From CAVSWT01 sp963782985 (GTDB lineage Bacteria; Bacteroidota; Ignavibacteria; Ignavibacteriales; Ignavibacteriaceae), in assembly GCA_963782985.1 (NCBI GenBank), contig CAWALU010000010.1:62001-126000 (forward strand): a stretch of DNA of 64,000 nt, in the 5' to 3' direction. The position numbers and the translations under genes are program-made. The notes under the pieces were generated by a model. The model had not been told where the DNA came from. It saw nothing but the letters and a program-made list of their open reading frames with translations, and ran no database searches. The stretch's first letter is position 1. Each line of letters opens with the position of its first letter. Shown piece by piece: positions 25,619 to 35,011 of this stretch.

Positions 25619-26713
25619 TTAATAACTGATGTTTGTATAAATCTTTTTCCCATCAGCATTATTTTCTTTAACTGTAATAATAACAGTATGCTGTTTATTA
25701 GGATCGGCTGTTAAATATTCCACAAGATAACTATTAGATAAAGCGCCCGTTACAGGCAATTTGGAAAGATCGAGACCTGTGCCGTTGCCATTAATCTGCA
25801 CAAAAGTCCCCCCTGTACACTTAGACATATCCCAGGGTCGTTCATAAAAAAGCTTTGTCCAGGAATATGCATTTGCCGTATCTGCTTCACCGCTCCAAAC
25901 TGTATGTACAGTAGCTTTGCCTGAAAGTTTGTTGCATAAACTTTCCGTACTCCATTCAAACACCCCGCCCGGTTGAGTTGCTTCATCGGTAAAATTAATA
26001 AAAACTCGCTGCGCATCGCTGCGCCAGGTATAATTAGTATCGGCAAAAAAGATTGCAACAACTCCATCTTCGTCGTAAACGCCATCGGCAAAGTTCAAGG
26101 CTTTGCTATAAAGCGCGGCGCTGTCGCTTCCAGAAAAATCTTCAGTTCGAGATGTTCCAGTAGCGTGATCTAAATATTTTTCAATGGCTTGAGCGTTAGT
26201 AAAGTTTACTCCGCCGTTAACATCGCCGTTAACATCGTAACCCACAACGGCAAACCTAACATTAAGCCCGCTGCTTTGAAGAACCTGGGAAAATTTAATG
26301 ATTGATGAAGCTACGGAATCTGCCTCTTCGTTCATGCTTCCTGAATTATCGACCGTAAAAACAACATCAGCTTTAAGGGTTGCCCCACTTCCAACTTTAG
26401 TAACCTTTAATCCTTTTACACTGCCGTCTTCGGTAATAAACAAATTAGACTGCGCGACAAACTGAATAGCCTGCTGTGTAACAGGATTAATTATTCCCGT
26501 CAAATTCATTTGTATTCTGCTGGCAGAAGAACCGCTTTTTGTAAAATTTGCAGTAGGCTGAATATTATTTATTACGGTAGCGGGGACTATAACATTTGTT
26601 GGATCCGCAGGGATGTCGCTGTTATCTTCGCCGGCAACAGGGTTTTCGTCCTTAGAACATCCAAAGAAATATATGAAGGAAAAGATTGTAAATATTAATA
26701 GTAGCTTTTTCAT
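25619..26713 (-). CDS. VWA-domain lipoprotein
   Basis: Exported lipoprotein of 364 residues. The signal peptide ends in a lipobox (FFGCS), so Cys19 should be lipidated. After a Pro/Asn-rich linker and a small beta-rich region, a von Willebrand factor A domain spans about residues 110-310. Its MIDAS motif is DNSGSM (DxSxS), with later Thr/Asp positions in FINFTDEATQ. VWA domains bind metal-dependent protein or surface ligands. The ligand here is unknown. It is transcribed opposite to the flagellar block, with an AGGAG ribosome site 11 nt upstream of the ATG. No partner gene is linked to it. Confidence 0.85.
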   Translation of the reverse strand: MKKLLLIFTIFSFIYFFGCSKDENPVAGEDNSDIPADPTNVIVPATVINNIQPTANFTKSGSSASRIQMNLTGIINPVTQQAIQFVAQSNLFITEDGSVKGLKVTKVGSGATLKADVVFTVDNSGSMNEEADSVASSIIKFSQVLQSSGLNVRFAVVGYDVNGDVNGGVNFTNAQAIEKYLDHATGTSRTEDFSGSDSAALYSKALNFADGVYDEDGVVAIFFADTNYTWRSDAQRVFINFTDEATQPGGVFEWSTESLCNKLSGKATVHTVWSGEADTANAYSWTKLFYERPWDMSKCTGGTFVQINGNGTGLDLSKLPVTGALSNSYLVEYLTADPNKQHTVIITVKENNADGKKIYTNISY

Positions 26714-26922
26714 TTATGTTTAACTCCTATGTGGTTATGAGAATTATTTATTTAGGGATAGATTGATATGTGGATTCGTTTGCTCCTCTTAATTTGCATT
26801 CATAATAGCCTGAATTAACATCTACCAAGATATTTTAATAGTTATGAATGTCAATAGAACGAAGGAACTATTGCTGTTTTATAATAATATTGTTGATATT
26901 CTTTATATCATTTTGCAGCAGT

Positions 26923-29900
26923 TTAGTATTCTACTATAACATTTGCTGGAAGGCTAAAGATTTTAATTTCATTATTTTGAAAATCATTTGAGCTTTTGCC
27001 GTTTATAAAAATGCTTTTGATTTTTTTTGATAGCGGAGATTTAAAAACAATATTGCCGGGGGGAATTTTTATATCGCCATTAATTTCTAATTTAATTTTG
27101 TTGTTGCTTTTTTGCAGATGATATGAAACCAAACCGTATTGAGTGGCAAAATTAATTATTGAAATTCCCTCTTCTCTGTCCAGCCATTCCGGATTGATGC
27201 CTGCGCCTAAAACCAGAGAACTGTCGCCTTCGCGCTCATAACCGAAGATGGATCTAACTACGGTTATATAATCGGAGCCAATCCAGGTATGAGGAATATC
27301 GCCAATAAATTTAGGAGTATTTTTATCCTTCCAAACCACTTCAGCCCAAGCATTCCATTCATTCGGATACTGATCGCGGAAAAAGAAATCCAAAAGTTTA
27401 TGAGTTTTTTCTTTTTGATTAAGATATAAAAAGGTTCCGGCGCCTCTTATTTCGTAAGGAGTGTAATTAACCCAATCAAAATTAGAGTCGAGTCGGTTAT
27501 TAAAATATTGGTAATATTTATCAAAAGTATTTTGAAGCTGCGGTTCGGGGAGATTGTGAAGTTCGTTTGCAGGATACAACGCAATTGTGGTTGAGGTTGC
27601 ATCAAAATCGCCAAGTTCAACGCTGCCCGGAATGTAATTTATATTGTGCATCTTCATTGCAAGATTAATTGAGCTGTAAAGATTTTTTTCAAACTCGTCG
27701 CGGAGTTTTATATATCTTTTTTCATCTTCAGTTTTATTTAAAATGTGCGCAATAGTTACCGCATCTTTTAGTCCGCGGATAGTAAAAAAATCATCCCAAT
27801 AAGAATGCATTGGTTTTGCTGAGTATCCTTCGTGACTAATTGATTCCGGCATCAATCCATAAAAAGCTAAAGAATCTTTTGACTGATATTGTTTGGTTTT
27901 TCTTTGGTCGGTTAAATATTCAATATAGTCAACCGCTTTTTTTATGTTATCATATTTATCCTCTAAAAAAACTGTGTCATCCGTAAAAATAAAATATTGT
28001 AAAATTGCATAAATAAATTCTCCATGACTATCATTTTCTGCAGTAGGATCGGCTCCTCTTTTATCGACTACGCATGGAATTTTCCCACTAGGGTATTGAA
28101 ATGTTGAATACCAATTTAAATATTCTTTAACTTCATCTTTAATTCCTAATCGCAATAGGGCAGAGGAAGTGAGAGAGCCGTCTCTAATCCAGGCGCGTTC
28201 ATAGCTGCGCGAGCCGGGCTGAATGGCGGGACCGTCTTTATTTATTAATATATATGCGAGATTGCTTCGCAAAGTGTTTATATATTTATCTGCAGATTTT
28301 GGAAGATCAAATTTTACCGCATTTAATTTCTCGATCCAAAAGTTTTTAATTTGCTCCAGCTTTTTATTAACCAAGCTGTCGGCATCTACATTATAATTAG
28401 CGAGATTTAAATATTTTGAATTATCATAAAAAGGAATTATAAAAACAAAATCATTACTATGATTTGGTTCAAGATTAAAATTAAATTTATACGCGCCGGA
28501 TGCAAATTCAAATGAGTCTTCAGCGCTTGTTGACGACGGTAAATAATTTTTATTGATGTAAGTTATAATTTCTCCGTCTTTAAAATTTACCGCGCCAAAA
28601 GTATCTGGATTTTGCAACGGAATTATTTTCTTGTCGGAATTAACATTTGCAATTGCGTTTTTAAATTCTATTGATTTTATTTTTGAAGCGCCGCCCACAA
28701 TATTTAAAAATTGCCATGGCGGATTAACTTGATATGGTCTAATCGATAAATAAAAATTTCCATTTTGTTTTGAAGAAGAAATATTTTTTACGCTGTATCT
28801 AATAAAAATTGAAGAGGCGCCTGCTTCCCCCTCGGCAAAAGTTTTTATTTCAAGCTGTAAATTTTTTGTCTGCCATAAAACGGATGGAATAGGTAAATAA
28901 TCGTCTTCGAGACTTTGCGTAATTTTGGCGTCAGCCCAACTTATTAGTTTATTATCTGTAAATAAAAATGGTTCTACTCTGAATGACCCTTTATCAACTT
29001 CAATAGCTCCTTCTTCATTTATCAATCCTTCCTTATTATCTTCGCTAACGCCGATAACATCCCAAAAAGATTGAACGTCATAAAAATATTTTGGAAAGAA
29101 TCCTTTGGGATAGAATGAAGCGACTTCTTTGAAAAAATTATTATAACTATTTGAGAATTCAAAGTTTTCTATTTTAATATTCTTTATTCCGTATCCATTT
29201 TGTTTAGAACTTTTGTGCATTGCAATTTTTATATAACGTGATTCGCCATTTTTCAAAAAGATAAAACTATAATCACCCTTGCAATCATTATTTGCATAGG
29301 CTTTTTCCCAAATTATTTTATCATTAGAAATCAGTATATCAAAACTTTTTGGATAATTAATTGAATCCCAATTAATAATTAACCCGCCGTATTCTTTAAC
29401 AAATTGGAAATCAATTAAAATAAATTGCTCTTCATTTTTATTACTTTTCCAGTCTTCACTTTTTTCATTCAGCAAATTATTCGGCGAGCCATTTTCTGTG
29501 GACGAAGCAGTAACGATTGTTTTTGCGTTAGGATTTTTGGGAGGCAAAATTTTTTCAAATTTTATTTCATCTATGTAAACGCTTCCCTTTCCGCCTTGTG
29601 AAGCGGAAATAATTATTTGTAAACTGTACACTTTTTTTAAATTTCCTCCACCAACAGGTCCCCATGCAAAAGTTATATCTCTTTTTTTAACTACCATCTT
29701 TTGCCATTGATTAGGAAATTCAAAATCATGTTTGTTAAGCCACCAAACATTGTCGCCTGAGGCGTCAGCTAATTTAAACTCTAAATTATTATTGGGGGAA
29801 TTTCCTTTTAAATAATAAGTAAACTTATAATCATCGGGCAGTGGCAGCGAAATATTTTTCTGTATTCCGCAATAGCCCGACCCTTTGAATTCATAGTCAA

Positions 29901-30081
29901 TCTTAATGCATTTCCCTATGTAACCATCTACAAAAGATAAATCCATTGTTACTCCGTCAGAGACAACCCTTTGCCAATCATCTATATTTTCAAATTCTCC
30001 AATTAGATGAGATTGAGAAAAAGAAAAATTAGATGATGAAATGACGAGTAATATTGCAGATAAACAAATTTTAAAATTCAT
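26923..30081 (-). CDS. Exported multidomain (alpha/alpha)6-type glycosidase-like protein with discoidin module
   Basis: 1052 residues with a signal peptide (MNFKICLSAILLVISSSNFS). In order: a jelly-roll carbohydrate-binding-like domain (about 25-175, ending VYIDEIKFE); an F5/8 type C (discoidin) domain (about 180-310); a beta-sandwich domain (about 330-560); and a helical barrel catalytic-type domain (about 590-960) with YERAWIRDGSLTSSALLRLG, DSHGEFIYAILQYF and WAEVVWKD. A small C-terminal beta domain follows. The helical part resembles GH15/GH63-like and rhamnosidase-like (alpha/alpha)6 enzymes; the exact family cannot be fixed by eye. Divergent from the LacI gene, so probably controlled by it. 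Confidence 0.8.
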   Translation of the reverse strand: MNFKICLSAILLVISSSNFSFSQSHLIGEFENIDDWQRVVSDGVTMDLSFVDGYIGKCIKIDYEFKGSGYCGIQKNISLPLPDDYKFTYYLKGNSPNNNLEFKLADASGDNVWWLNKHDFEFPNQWQKMVVKKRDITFAWGPVGGGNLKKVYSLQIIISASQGGKGSVYIDEIKFEKILPPKNPNAKTIVTASSTENGSPNNLLNEKSEDWKSNKNEEQFILIDFQFVKEYGGLIINWDSINYPKSFDILISNDKIIWEKAYANNDCKGDYSFIFLKNGESRYIKIAMHKSSKQNGYGIKNIKIENFEFSNSYNNFFKEVASFYPKGFFPKYFYDVQSFWDVIGVSEDNKEGLINEEGAIEVDKGSFRVEPFLFTDNKLISWADAKITQSLEDDYLPIPSVLWQTKNLQLEIKTFAEGEAGASSIFIRYSVKNISSSKQNGNFYLSIRPYQVNPPWQFLNIVGGASKIKSIEFKNAIANVNSDKKIIPLQNPDTFGAVNFKDGEIITYINKNYLPSSTSAEDSFEFASGAYKFNFNLEPNHSNDFVFIIPFYDNSKYLNLANYNVDADSLVNKKLEQIKNFWIEKLNAVKFDLPKSADKYINTLRSNLAYILINKDGPAIQPGSRSYERAWIRDGSLTSSALLRLGIKDEVKEYLNWYSTFQYPSGKIPCVVDKRGADPTAENDSHGEFIYAILQYFIFTDDTVFLEDKYDNIKKAVDYIEYLTDQRKTKQYQSKDSLAFYGLMPESISHEGYSAKPMHSYWDDFFTIRGLKDAVTIAHILNKTEDEKRYIKLRDEFEKNLYSSINLAMKMHNINYIPGSVELGDFDATSTTIALYPANELHNLPEPQLQNTFDKYYQYFNNRLDSNFDWVNYTPYEIRGAGTFLYLNQKEKTHKLLDFFFRDQYPNEWNAWAEVVWKDKNTPKFIGDIPHTWIGSDYITVVRSIFGYEREGDSSLVLGAGINPEWLDREEGISIINFATQYGLVSYHLQKSNNKIKLEINGDIKIPPGNIVFKSPLSKKIKSIFINGKSSNDFQNNEIKIFSLPANVIVEY

Positions 30082-30121
30082 ATTCGCCCCGCGCCTTTAT
30101 TTATTTTATCTTAAATCTTAA

Positions 30122-30150
30122 CAAATATATTTTTAGAATTTATTGACAAA
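30122..30150 (-). promoter_or_regulatory. Bacteroidota-type promoter for the exported glycosidase
   Basis: Read on the - strand: TTTG, 17 nt, then TATATTTG. The second element is a perfect match to the Bacteroidota -7 consensus TAnnTTTG and the first to its -33 TTTG. The start would fall about 35 nt before the ATG at 30081. Spacing is at the short end of the known range. Confidence 0.5.
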
Positions 30151-30175
30151 GAATAAATTTAATTTTAAGTTCAAA

Positions 30176-30189
30176 TGTAAGCGTTTACA
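30176..30189. promoter_or_regulatory. LacI-family operator (imperfect palindrome)
   Basis: TGTAAGCGTTTACA has TGTAA/TTACA arms around a central CG-containing core, the classic LacI/GalR operator form. It lies 15 nt before the lacI ATG and about 95 nt before the divergent glycosidase gene. One central mismatch separates it from the perfect copy at 40302. It probably serves autoregulation and divergent control. Confidence 0.72.
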
Positions 30190-30204
30190 AACTTATCAAA
30201 AAAA

Positions 30205-31230
30205 ATGTCAATAACAATTAAAGAGATTGCTGAAAAAGCGAATGTATCTATTGCCACGGTTTCGCGCGCATTGAACAATGATAAAAAAGTAAAACCTGAT
30301 ACTCGCAATACGGTTTTAACAATTGCTAAAGATTTAAGATATCGCCCAAATATTTTAGCAAGGAGTTTAGCTAAAAATAAATCGAATATAATTGGAGTTG
30401 TTCTTCCGGAAGTTGACGGTGAATTTTTTTCAGAAATTATTCATGGCGTAGATGAGATAGCTTACTCGGGAGGATTTCATACAATAGTAGCAAGTTCGCA
30501 CAGCCAGCGCTCAATTGTGGAATCGGTTGTAACATTTATGGGTGAAAGTCTTATTAGAGGAATAATAATTATTGCGCCTACTGTAAGCAATCAGATAAAA
30601 GATATTTTAACCAATAGCGTTATTCCGATTGTAATAATTAATTCTAAAGGAAATGAGATTGGACATGATTCAATTTCTATTGATAATTATCAGGGTGCAT
30701 ATTCAATGTGCGAATATTTAATTAAAGTAGGATATAAAAAAATTGCGCATATTAAAGGTCCATATAATAATGATGATTCAATTCAAAGAACAAAAGGATT
30801 TATTGACGCGCTTAAAAAATATAATATTCCGGTTCGTGAGGAATGGATTCTTAACGGAGAGTTTACTGCTGAGAGCGGAAAGGACGCTTGCAGGCGTTTG
30901 CTAACAATGAGCGCTCGCCCAGAAGCAATTTTTGCCGCAAATGATATGATGGCGCTGGGTTGTTATAAAGCGATTCGTTCTTTCGGATTAGATATTCCAA
31001 ATGATATTGGAGTGGCTGGTTTTGATGATATTTTCATTTCGCAGTTTCTAACTCCAAGATTGACTACGGTTCATGTTCCTATTGCCGAGATTGGCAGAAC
31101 CGCTGCCGCTTCACTTTTAGATAGAATTGAAAACGAGGACGAAGATAAAACTGAAAAGACAAATATTAAATCAATAAAAATTTCTACTGGTCTTGTTATT
31201 GGCGGCTCGAGCAGAACAATAAATAATTAG
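30205..31230 (+). CDS. LacI/GalR-family transcriptional regulator
   Basis: 341 residues. The N-terminal helix-turn-helix is ITIKEIAEKANVSIATVSRA, followed by LNNDKKVKPDTR. The hinge helix reads YRPNILARSLAKNKSN. The periplasmic-binding-protein-like effector domain begins at about residue 61 (IIGVVLPEVDGEFFSEIIHG) and ends with the conserved PRLTTVHVPIAEIGRTAAAS. Effectors of this family are usually sugars. The adjacent divergent glycosidase and the downstream sugar genes make it the likely regulator of the island. Two matching operators in the window support this. Confidence 0.94.
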   Translation: MSITIKEIAEKANVSIATVSRALNNDKKVKPDTRNTVLTIAKDLRYRPNILARSLAKNKSNIIGVVLPEVDGEFFSEIIHGVDEIAYSGGFHTIVASSHSQRSIVESVVTFMGESLIRGIIIIAPTVSNQIKDILTNSVIPIVIINSKGNEIGHDSISIDNYQGAYSMCEYLIKVGYKKIAHIKGPYNNDDSIQRTKGFIDALKKYNIPVREEWILNGEFTAESGKDACRRLLTMSARPEAIFAANDMMALGCYKAIRSFGLDIPNDIGVAGFDDIFISQFLTPRLTTVHVPIAEIGRTAAASLLDRIENEDEDKTEKTNIKSIKISTGLVIGGSSRTINN

Positions 31231-31273
31231 TTCTGCAAATTAATTAACTAACTTAAAATAATGGAGGTTCTCT

Positions 31274-32353
31274 ATGAAACGACTGTTGTTACTTTTCGTT
31301 TTGTTCTCTTCTATTTCTCTTTTCGCCCAGGCTACCTGGGATTTTGAAACAGCAGGTCAAGATACAGGATGGACTGTATTTTCAAATGGCTCTGCTTCAT
31401 CTAATAGTGATTTTGTTAAAGTAGCAAATCCTGATATGGCAGGCATAAACACTTCTGCAAATGTTATACAATTTGTTGTGCGCGCCGATGCGGATCCATG
31501 GGCTGGGGCTTTTAATAATAAAATAACGCCTTTTACTCTTACAGCCGACAATTGCATAATTACGGTTATGGTGTATAAAGATGTCATCTCTAATTTTAAT
31601 CTTAAATTAGAACCGCCAAATGTTGATCATAATGTTGCTAATACAGTAACTAATCAATGGGAAAAACTTACATTTGATTATACGGCAGACATTGGCAAAA
31701 CTGTTACAACGATTACTATCATTCCCGATTTTCCTGCAACAAGAACAGCAGGCAGCACAAACTATTTTGATAACATTCAATTTATACAAACACCTGTGCC
31801 GGTTGAATTAGCTTCATTTTCCGCTTTAGCAGTTGGAAGAAATATTCAATTGAATTGGAGAACAGCTACTGAAAATAATAATTCCGGTTTTGAAGTTCAG
31901 AGAAGTGCTGATAGCAAATCCTTTAACAAAATTGGGTTTGTTTCCGGAAGAGGAACTTCAACTGAAGTTTCATCTTATTCTTTCACAGATCAAAATGTTT
32001 CCGGCAAAATGTATTACAGACTAAAACAAATTGATCTTGACGGATCATTCACATATTCAAAAACAATTGAAGGAAATTCTGCGCAGCCTGTTCAGTTTAA
32101 ATTAGATCAGAATTATCCCAATCCATTCAACCCATCCACAACAATTTCATACGCAATACCAACAGACAACTTTGTAAGTATAAAAATGTATAACGTACTT
32201 GGTAATGAAGTTGCTACTTTGGTAAACGAAGTTGTTACCGCCGGTCAGCATAAAATAAACTTTAACGCTTCTAAATTAAGCAGCGGCGTTTATTATTATA
32301 CAATTAATTCAGGCGGTTTTGTCGATACAAAAAAACTTATTTTACTTAAATAA
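31274..32353 (+). CDS. T9SS-sorted carbohydrate-binding-like exported protein
   Basis: 359 residues, exported (MKRLLLLFVLFSSISLFAQA). Residues about 20-175 form a jelly-roll domain like carbohydrate-binding modules (start WDFETAGQDTGW, end YFDNIQFIQ). A second beta-sandwich (about 178-260) follows, of the kind often next to sorting domains. The last 85 residues are a type A T9SS sorting domain with QNYPNPFNPSTTISYAIP and the terminal KKLILLK. It should be secreted across the outer membrane and probably kept on the surface. A strong GGAGGT ribosome site lies 5 nt before the ATG. It is followed by a terminator. Confidence 0.85.
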   Translation: MKRLLLLFVLFSSISLFAQATWDFETAGQDTGWTVFSNGSASSNSDFVKVANPDMAGINTSANVIQFVVRADADPWAGAFNNKITPFTLTADNCIITVMVYKDVISNFNLKLEPPNVDHNVANTVTNQWEKLTFDYTADIGKTVTTITIIPDFPATRTAGSTNYFDNIQFIQTPVPVELASFSALAVGRNIQLNWRTATENNNSGFEVQRSADSKSFNKIGFVSGRGTSTEVSSYSFTDQNVSGKMYYRLKQIDLDGSFTYSKTIEGNSAQPVQFKLDQNYPNPFNPSTTISYAIPTDNFVSIKMYNVLGNEVATLVNEVVTAGQHKINFNASKLSSGVYYYTINSGGFVDTKKLILLK

Positions 32354-32384
32354 TTTTCTTTGTGTTAGTTAGTATTTCTTATCG

Positions 32385-32415
32385 TCAGCCGGCGCTATAT
32401 GCCGGCTGATGTTTT
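32385..32415 (+). terminator. Rho-independent terminator
   Basis: Stem TCAGCCGGC / GCCGGCTGA (32385-32393 with 32401-32409) with a 7-nt loop, then TGTTTTA. It lies 31 nt after the T9SS-sorted protein and separates it from the phosphorylase gene. Confidence 0.8.
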
Positions 32416-32475
32416 ACCTTCAAAAAAATCATCTTAAAATTTCTAATACCATATTGTTAATTGCAGGGAATTAAA

Positions 32476-34857
32476 GTGAAAAAAAAATTTGAAACAGATT
32501 ATGGCTTTTTCTCAGAGGATGGGAATGAATATATAATTAAAACTTACAGAACCCCTAAACCGTGGGTAAATATTTTAACAAACGGAAACTACGGATTAAT
32601 AATTTCTCAAGCTGGCGGAGGCTTTAGCTGGCAGACTCATTCTGAATTTAATAGGCTTACTCGCTGGCATCAAGATTTAATTCAGGATAATTGGGGAAAA
32701 TATATTTACGTTAAAAATAATTTAACGGGCGAAATTTGGTCTCCGACTTTTCTTCCCGTAAAAAAAAAATTGGACAGCTATGAATGCCGACATGGTTTTG
32801 GTTATACAGTTTTAACTTCTGAGTATAAAGGGATAAAAATTGAATTCACTTTATTCGTGCCGAACGACGATAATTTAGAAATATGGGATTTAAAAATTCA
32901 AAATAATTCAGGGAAGGATGCTGACCTTTCTCTCTTTACTTATTTTGAATGGTGTCTCGGTTCTTCCTCCGATCATCACAGAGAATTTCATAAAACATTT
33001 ATTGTAACTGAGTTTGATAAAAAAAATAATGCAATCCTAGCTACAAAGCGTTTATGGGAAATTCCGCTTGGCAATAGAGGACATTGGAATATTAATTATG
33101 AGTTTTATGGCTTCTTTACTTCTAACAAAAAAGTAGTTGACTACGAAACTGAAAAAGAAAATTTTATTGGGCAATACGGAGATCTTGCTTCTCCCGCCGC
33201 TTTAAAAGAAGGCAAGCTTACTAAACAAATTGGCAATTGGAATGATCCCATCGGAACTTTAAAAGTTGATGTTAAGATTAAAAGTGGGGAAGGAGATAGA
33301 GTTAATTTTTATTTAGGACTTATAAAAGACAAGAAAAATTTGTCATCCACGTTAAAAAAATATTCTACATCAAAACAAATTGATAAAGCGCTGGAAGACG
33401 TTAAAAATAGATGGGAAGAATTACTCGGCACTTTAGTAATTGATACGCCTGATGAAGCAATGAATTTGCTTGTAAATAAATGGCTTCGTTATCAAGCAAT
33501 TGCCGGTAGGCTTTGGGGTCGCACGGCATATTATCAGCAGAGCGGCGCCTTTGGTTTTAGGGATCAGCTGCAGGATAGTTTAGTGTTTCTGCCAATCGAT
33601 AAATCATACACAGAAAATCAAATTAGGCTTCACGCGCGGCATCAATTTTATGACGGAACAGTTCTTCATTGGTGGCATCCCATAACCGATACCGGTTTGC
33701 CAACCAAAATGACTGATGATCTTTTATGGCTGCCGTTTCTTTTAATTCAATATTTAAAGGAGACAAACAACTTAAACTTCTTAAACACTAAAGTTGAATA
33801 TTACGATAACAAAAAAGTTAAAGAAACTTTATATCAGCATAGTATAAAATCAATCAATAAAGTTTTAAGCAGAATGAGCAAGCGTGGTTTGCCCCTTATA
33901 GGCGCGGGCGATTGGAATGACGGCTTAAGCGCTGTGGGGCTTGATATGAAAGGCGAATCTATTTGGCTGGCTGAATTTCTTTACTACATTTTAATTGAAT
34001 TTAAAAGTATAACAGAGAGAAAAAAAGATTCCGCAAATGCAAAGAAACTTAATAGCGCTGCAAAAAAATTACATACTGCGTTTAATAAATATGCCTGGGA
34101 CGGCGATTGGTTTTACCGGGGGACAAAAGATTCCGGCGAGAGATTTGGAAGCAAAAAAAATAAGCAAGGCAGTATTTATTTAAATCCGCAAACCTGGTCT
34201 GTTATAAGCGGAATTACTGAAAGGGAAAAACAAAAACGCGCAATGGATTCCGTCAAAAAACATTTGCTTAAAAAAAATGGAACGCTGCTGCTTGCTCCGG
34301 CTTATTCAATTCCCGATAAATTTATTGGATACCTTTCACGTTACGCTCCGGGCAGAAGAGAAAACGGCGGAGTTTATATGCACGCAGCTACCTGGGCTAT
34401 TTGGGCTTACGCAAAATTAGGCGATCAAAAAACTGCGTATGAAATTTTTAAAAGATTATCTCCAATTAACAATGGGATGAACGCCGACGAATATACCGCC
34501 GAGCCTTATGTTACGCCCGGAAATATTGATGGACCGGATTCTCCATTTTATGGCAAAGCCGGATGGACTTGGTACACCGGTTCTGCTGCCTGGCTGCAAA
34601 AGGTTACGGTTGATTGGATACTTGGAATTAGAGCCGCCAATGAAGGGCTGGAAATCGATCCTTCAATTCCCAAAGAATGGGATGGCTTTAAAATGAAAAG
34701 AGTTTTTAGAGGAACCGCATTTAATATTTCTGTAATTAATAACAAGCATGTTTCCGGTGGAGTGGAAAAAATAGAAGTCGACGGTAAAGAAATTAAAGGA
34801 AATATTTTAAAGTCTTCAGATGCAAAAGAAGTTAATGTAAAAGTTTTTATGGGATAA
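32476..34857 (+). CDS. GH94-family disaccharide phosphorylase (cellobiose/chitobiose phosphorylase-like)
   Basis: Cytosolic inverting phosphorylase that splits a beta-linked disaccharide with phosphate into a sugar-1-phosphate. The GTG start at 32476 is preferred: AGGGA lies 6 nt upstream. The in-frame TTG at 32461 lacks such a site. The 793-residue product has the N-terminal beta-sandwich (YGLIISQAGGGFSWQTHSEF), a linker, the helical barrel with RDQLQDSLVFLPI, HARHQFYDGTVLHWWHP, and the GAGDWNDGL motif with the general acid Asp (about D482). It ends with GWTWYTGSAAWLQKV. Length matches cellobiose/chitobiose phosphorylases and is well below the about 1100 residues of 1,2-beta-oligoglucan phosphorylases. 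Substrate not decided. Confidence 0.92.
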   Translation: MKKKFETDYGFFSEDGNEYIIKTYRTPKPWVNILTNGNYGLIISQAGGGFSWQTHSEFNRLTRWHQDLIQDNWGKYIYVKNNLTGEIWSPTFLPVKKKLDSYECRHGFGYTVLTSEYKGIKIEFTLFVPNDDNLEIWDLKIQNNSGKDADLSLFTYFEWCLGSSSDHHREFHKTFIVTEFDKKNNAILATKRLWEIPLGNRGHWNINYEFYGFFTSNKKVVDYETEKENFIGQYGDLASPAALKEGKLTKQIGNWNDPIGTLKVDVKIKSGEGDRVNFYLGLIKDKKNLSSTLKKYSTSKQIDKALEDVKNRWEELLGTLVIDTPDEAMNLLVNKWLRYQAIAGRLWGRTAYYQQSGAFGFRDQLQDSLVFLPIDKSYTENQIRLHARHQFYDGTVLHWWHPITDTGLPTKMTDDLLWLPFLLIQYLKETNNLNFLNTKVEYYDNKKVKETLYQHSIKSINKVLSRMSKRGLPLIGAGDWNDGLSAVGLDMKGESIWLAEFLYYILIEFKSITERKKDSANAKKLNSAAKKLHTAFNKYAWDGDWFYRGTKDSGERFGSKKNKQGSIYLNPQTWSVISGITEREKQKRAMDSVKKHLLKKNGTLLLAPAYSIPDKFIGYLSRYAPGRRENGGVYMHAATWAIWAYAKLGDQKTAYEIFKRLSPINNGMNADEYTAEPYVTPGNIDGPDSPFYGKAGWTWYTGSAAWLQKVTVDWILGIRAANEGLEIDPSIPKEWDGFKMKRVFRGTAFNISVINNKHVSGGVEKIEVDGKEIKGNILKSSDAKEVNVKVFMG

Positions 34858-35011
34858 AGAAAGAATGAATGATGAATAGTTGAATGTTAAACGAAGCGAA
34901 ATCCCCCTCGGAATTGCATGAATGCTTTAATGAAAAATCGAACGATTGACAGAATGGGTGAATGCAGGTTGTTTGAATAACATTGCCGAATTAATTTTTA
35001 ACGCAAATTAA

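Noticed and set aside
32476..34857. Naming the GH94 enzyme a 1,2-beta-oligoglucan phosphorylase because of the GH144 neighbours
   Set aside because: Its 793 residues fit the cellobiose/chitobiose phosphorylase size class, while known 1,2-beta-oligoglucan phosphorylases are much longer.
34858..35011. GAATGAATGATGAAT-like low-complexity stretch as a repeat array or mobile-element scar
   Set aside because: Only short irregular repeats, no inverted ends, no target duplication and no transposase remnant.
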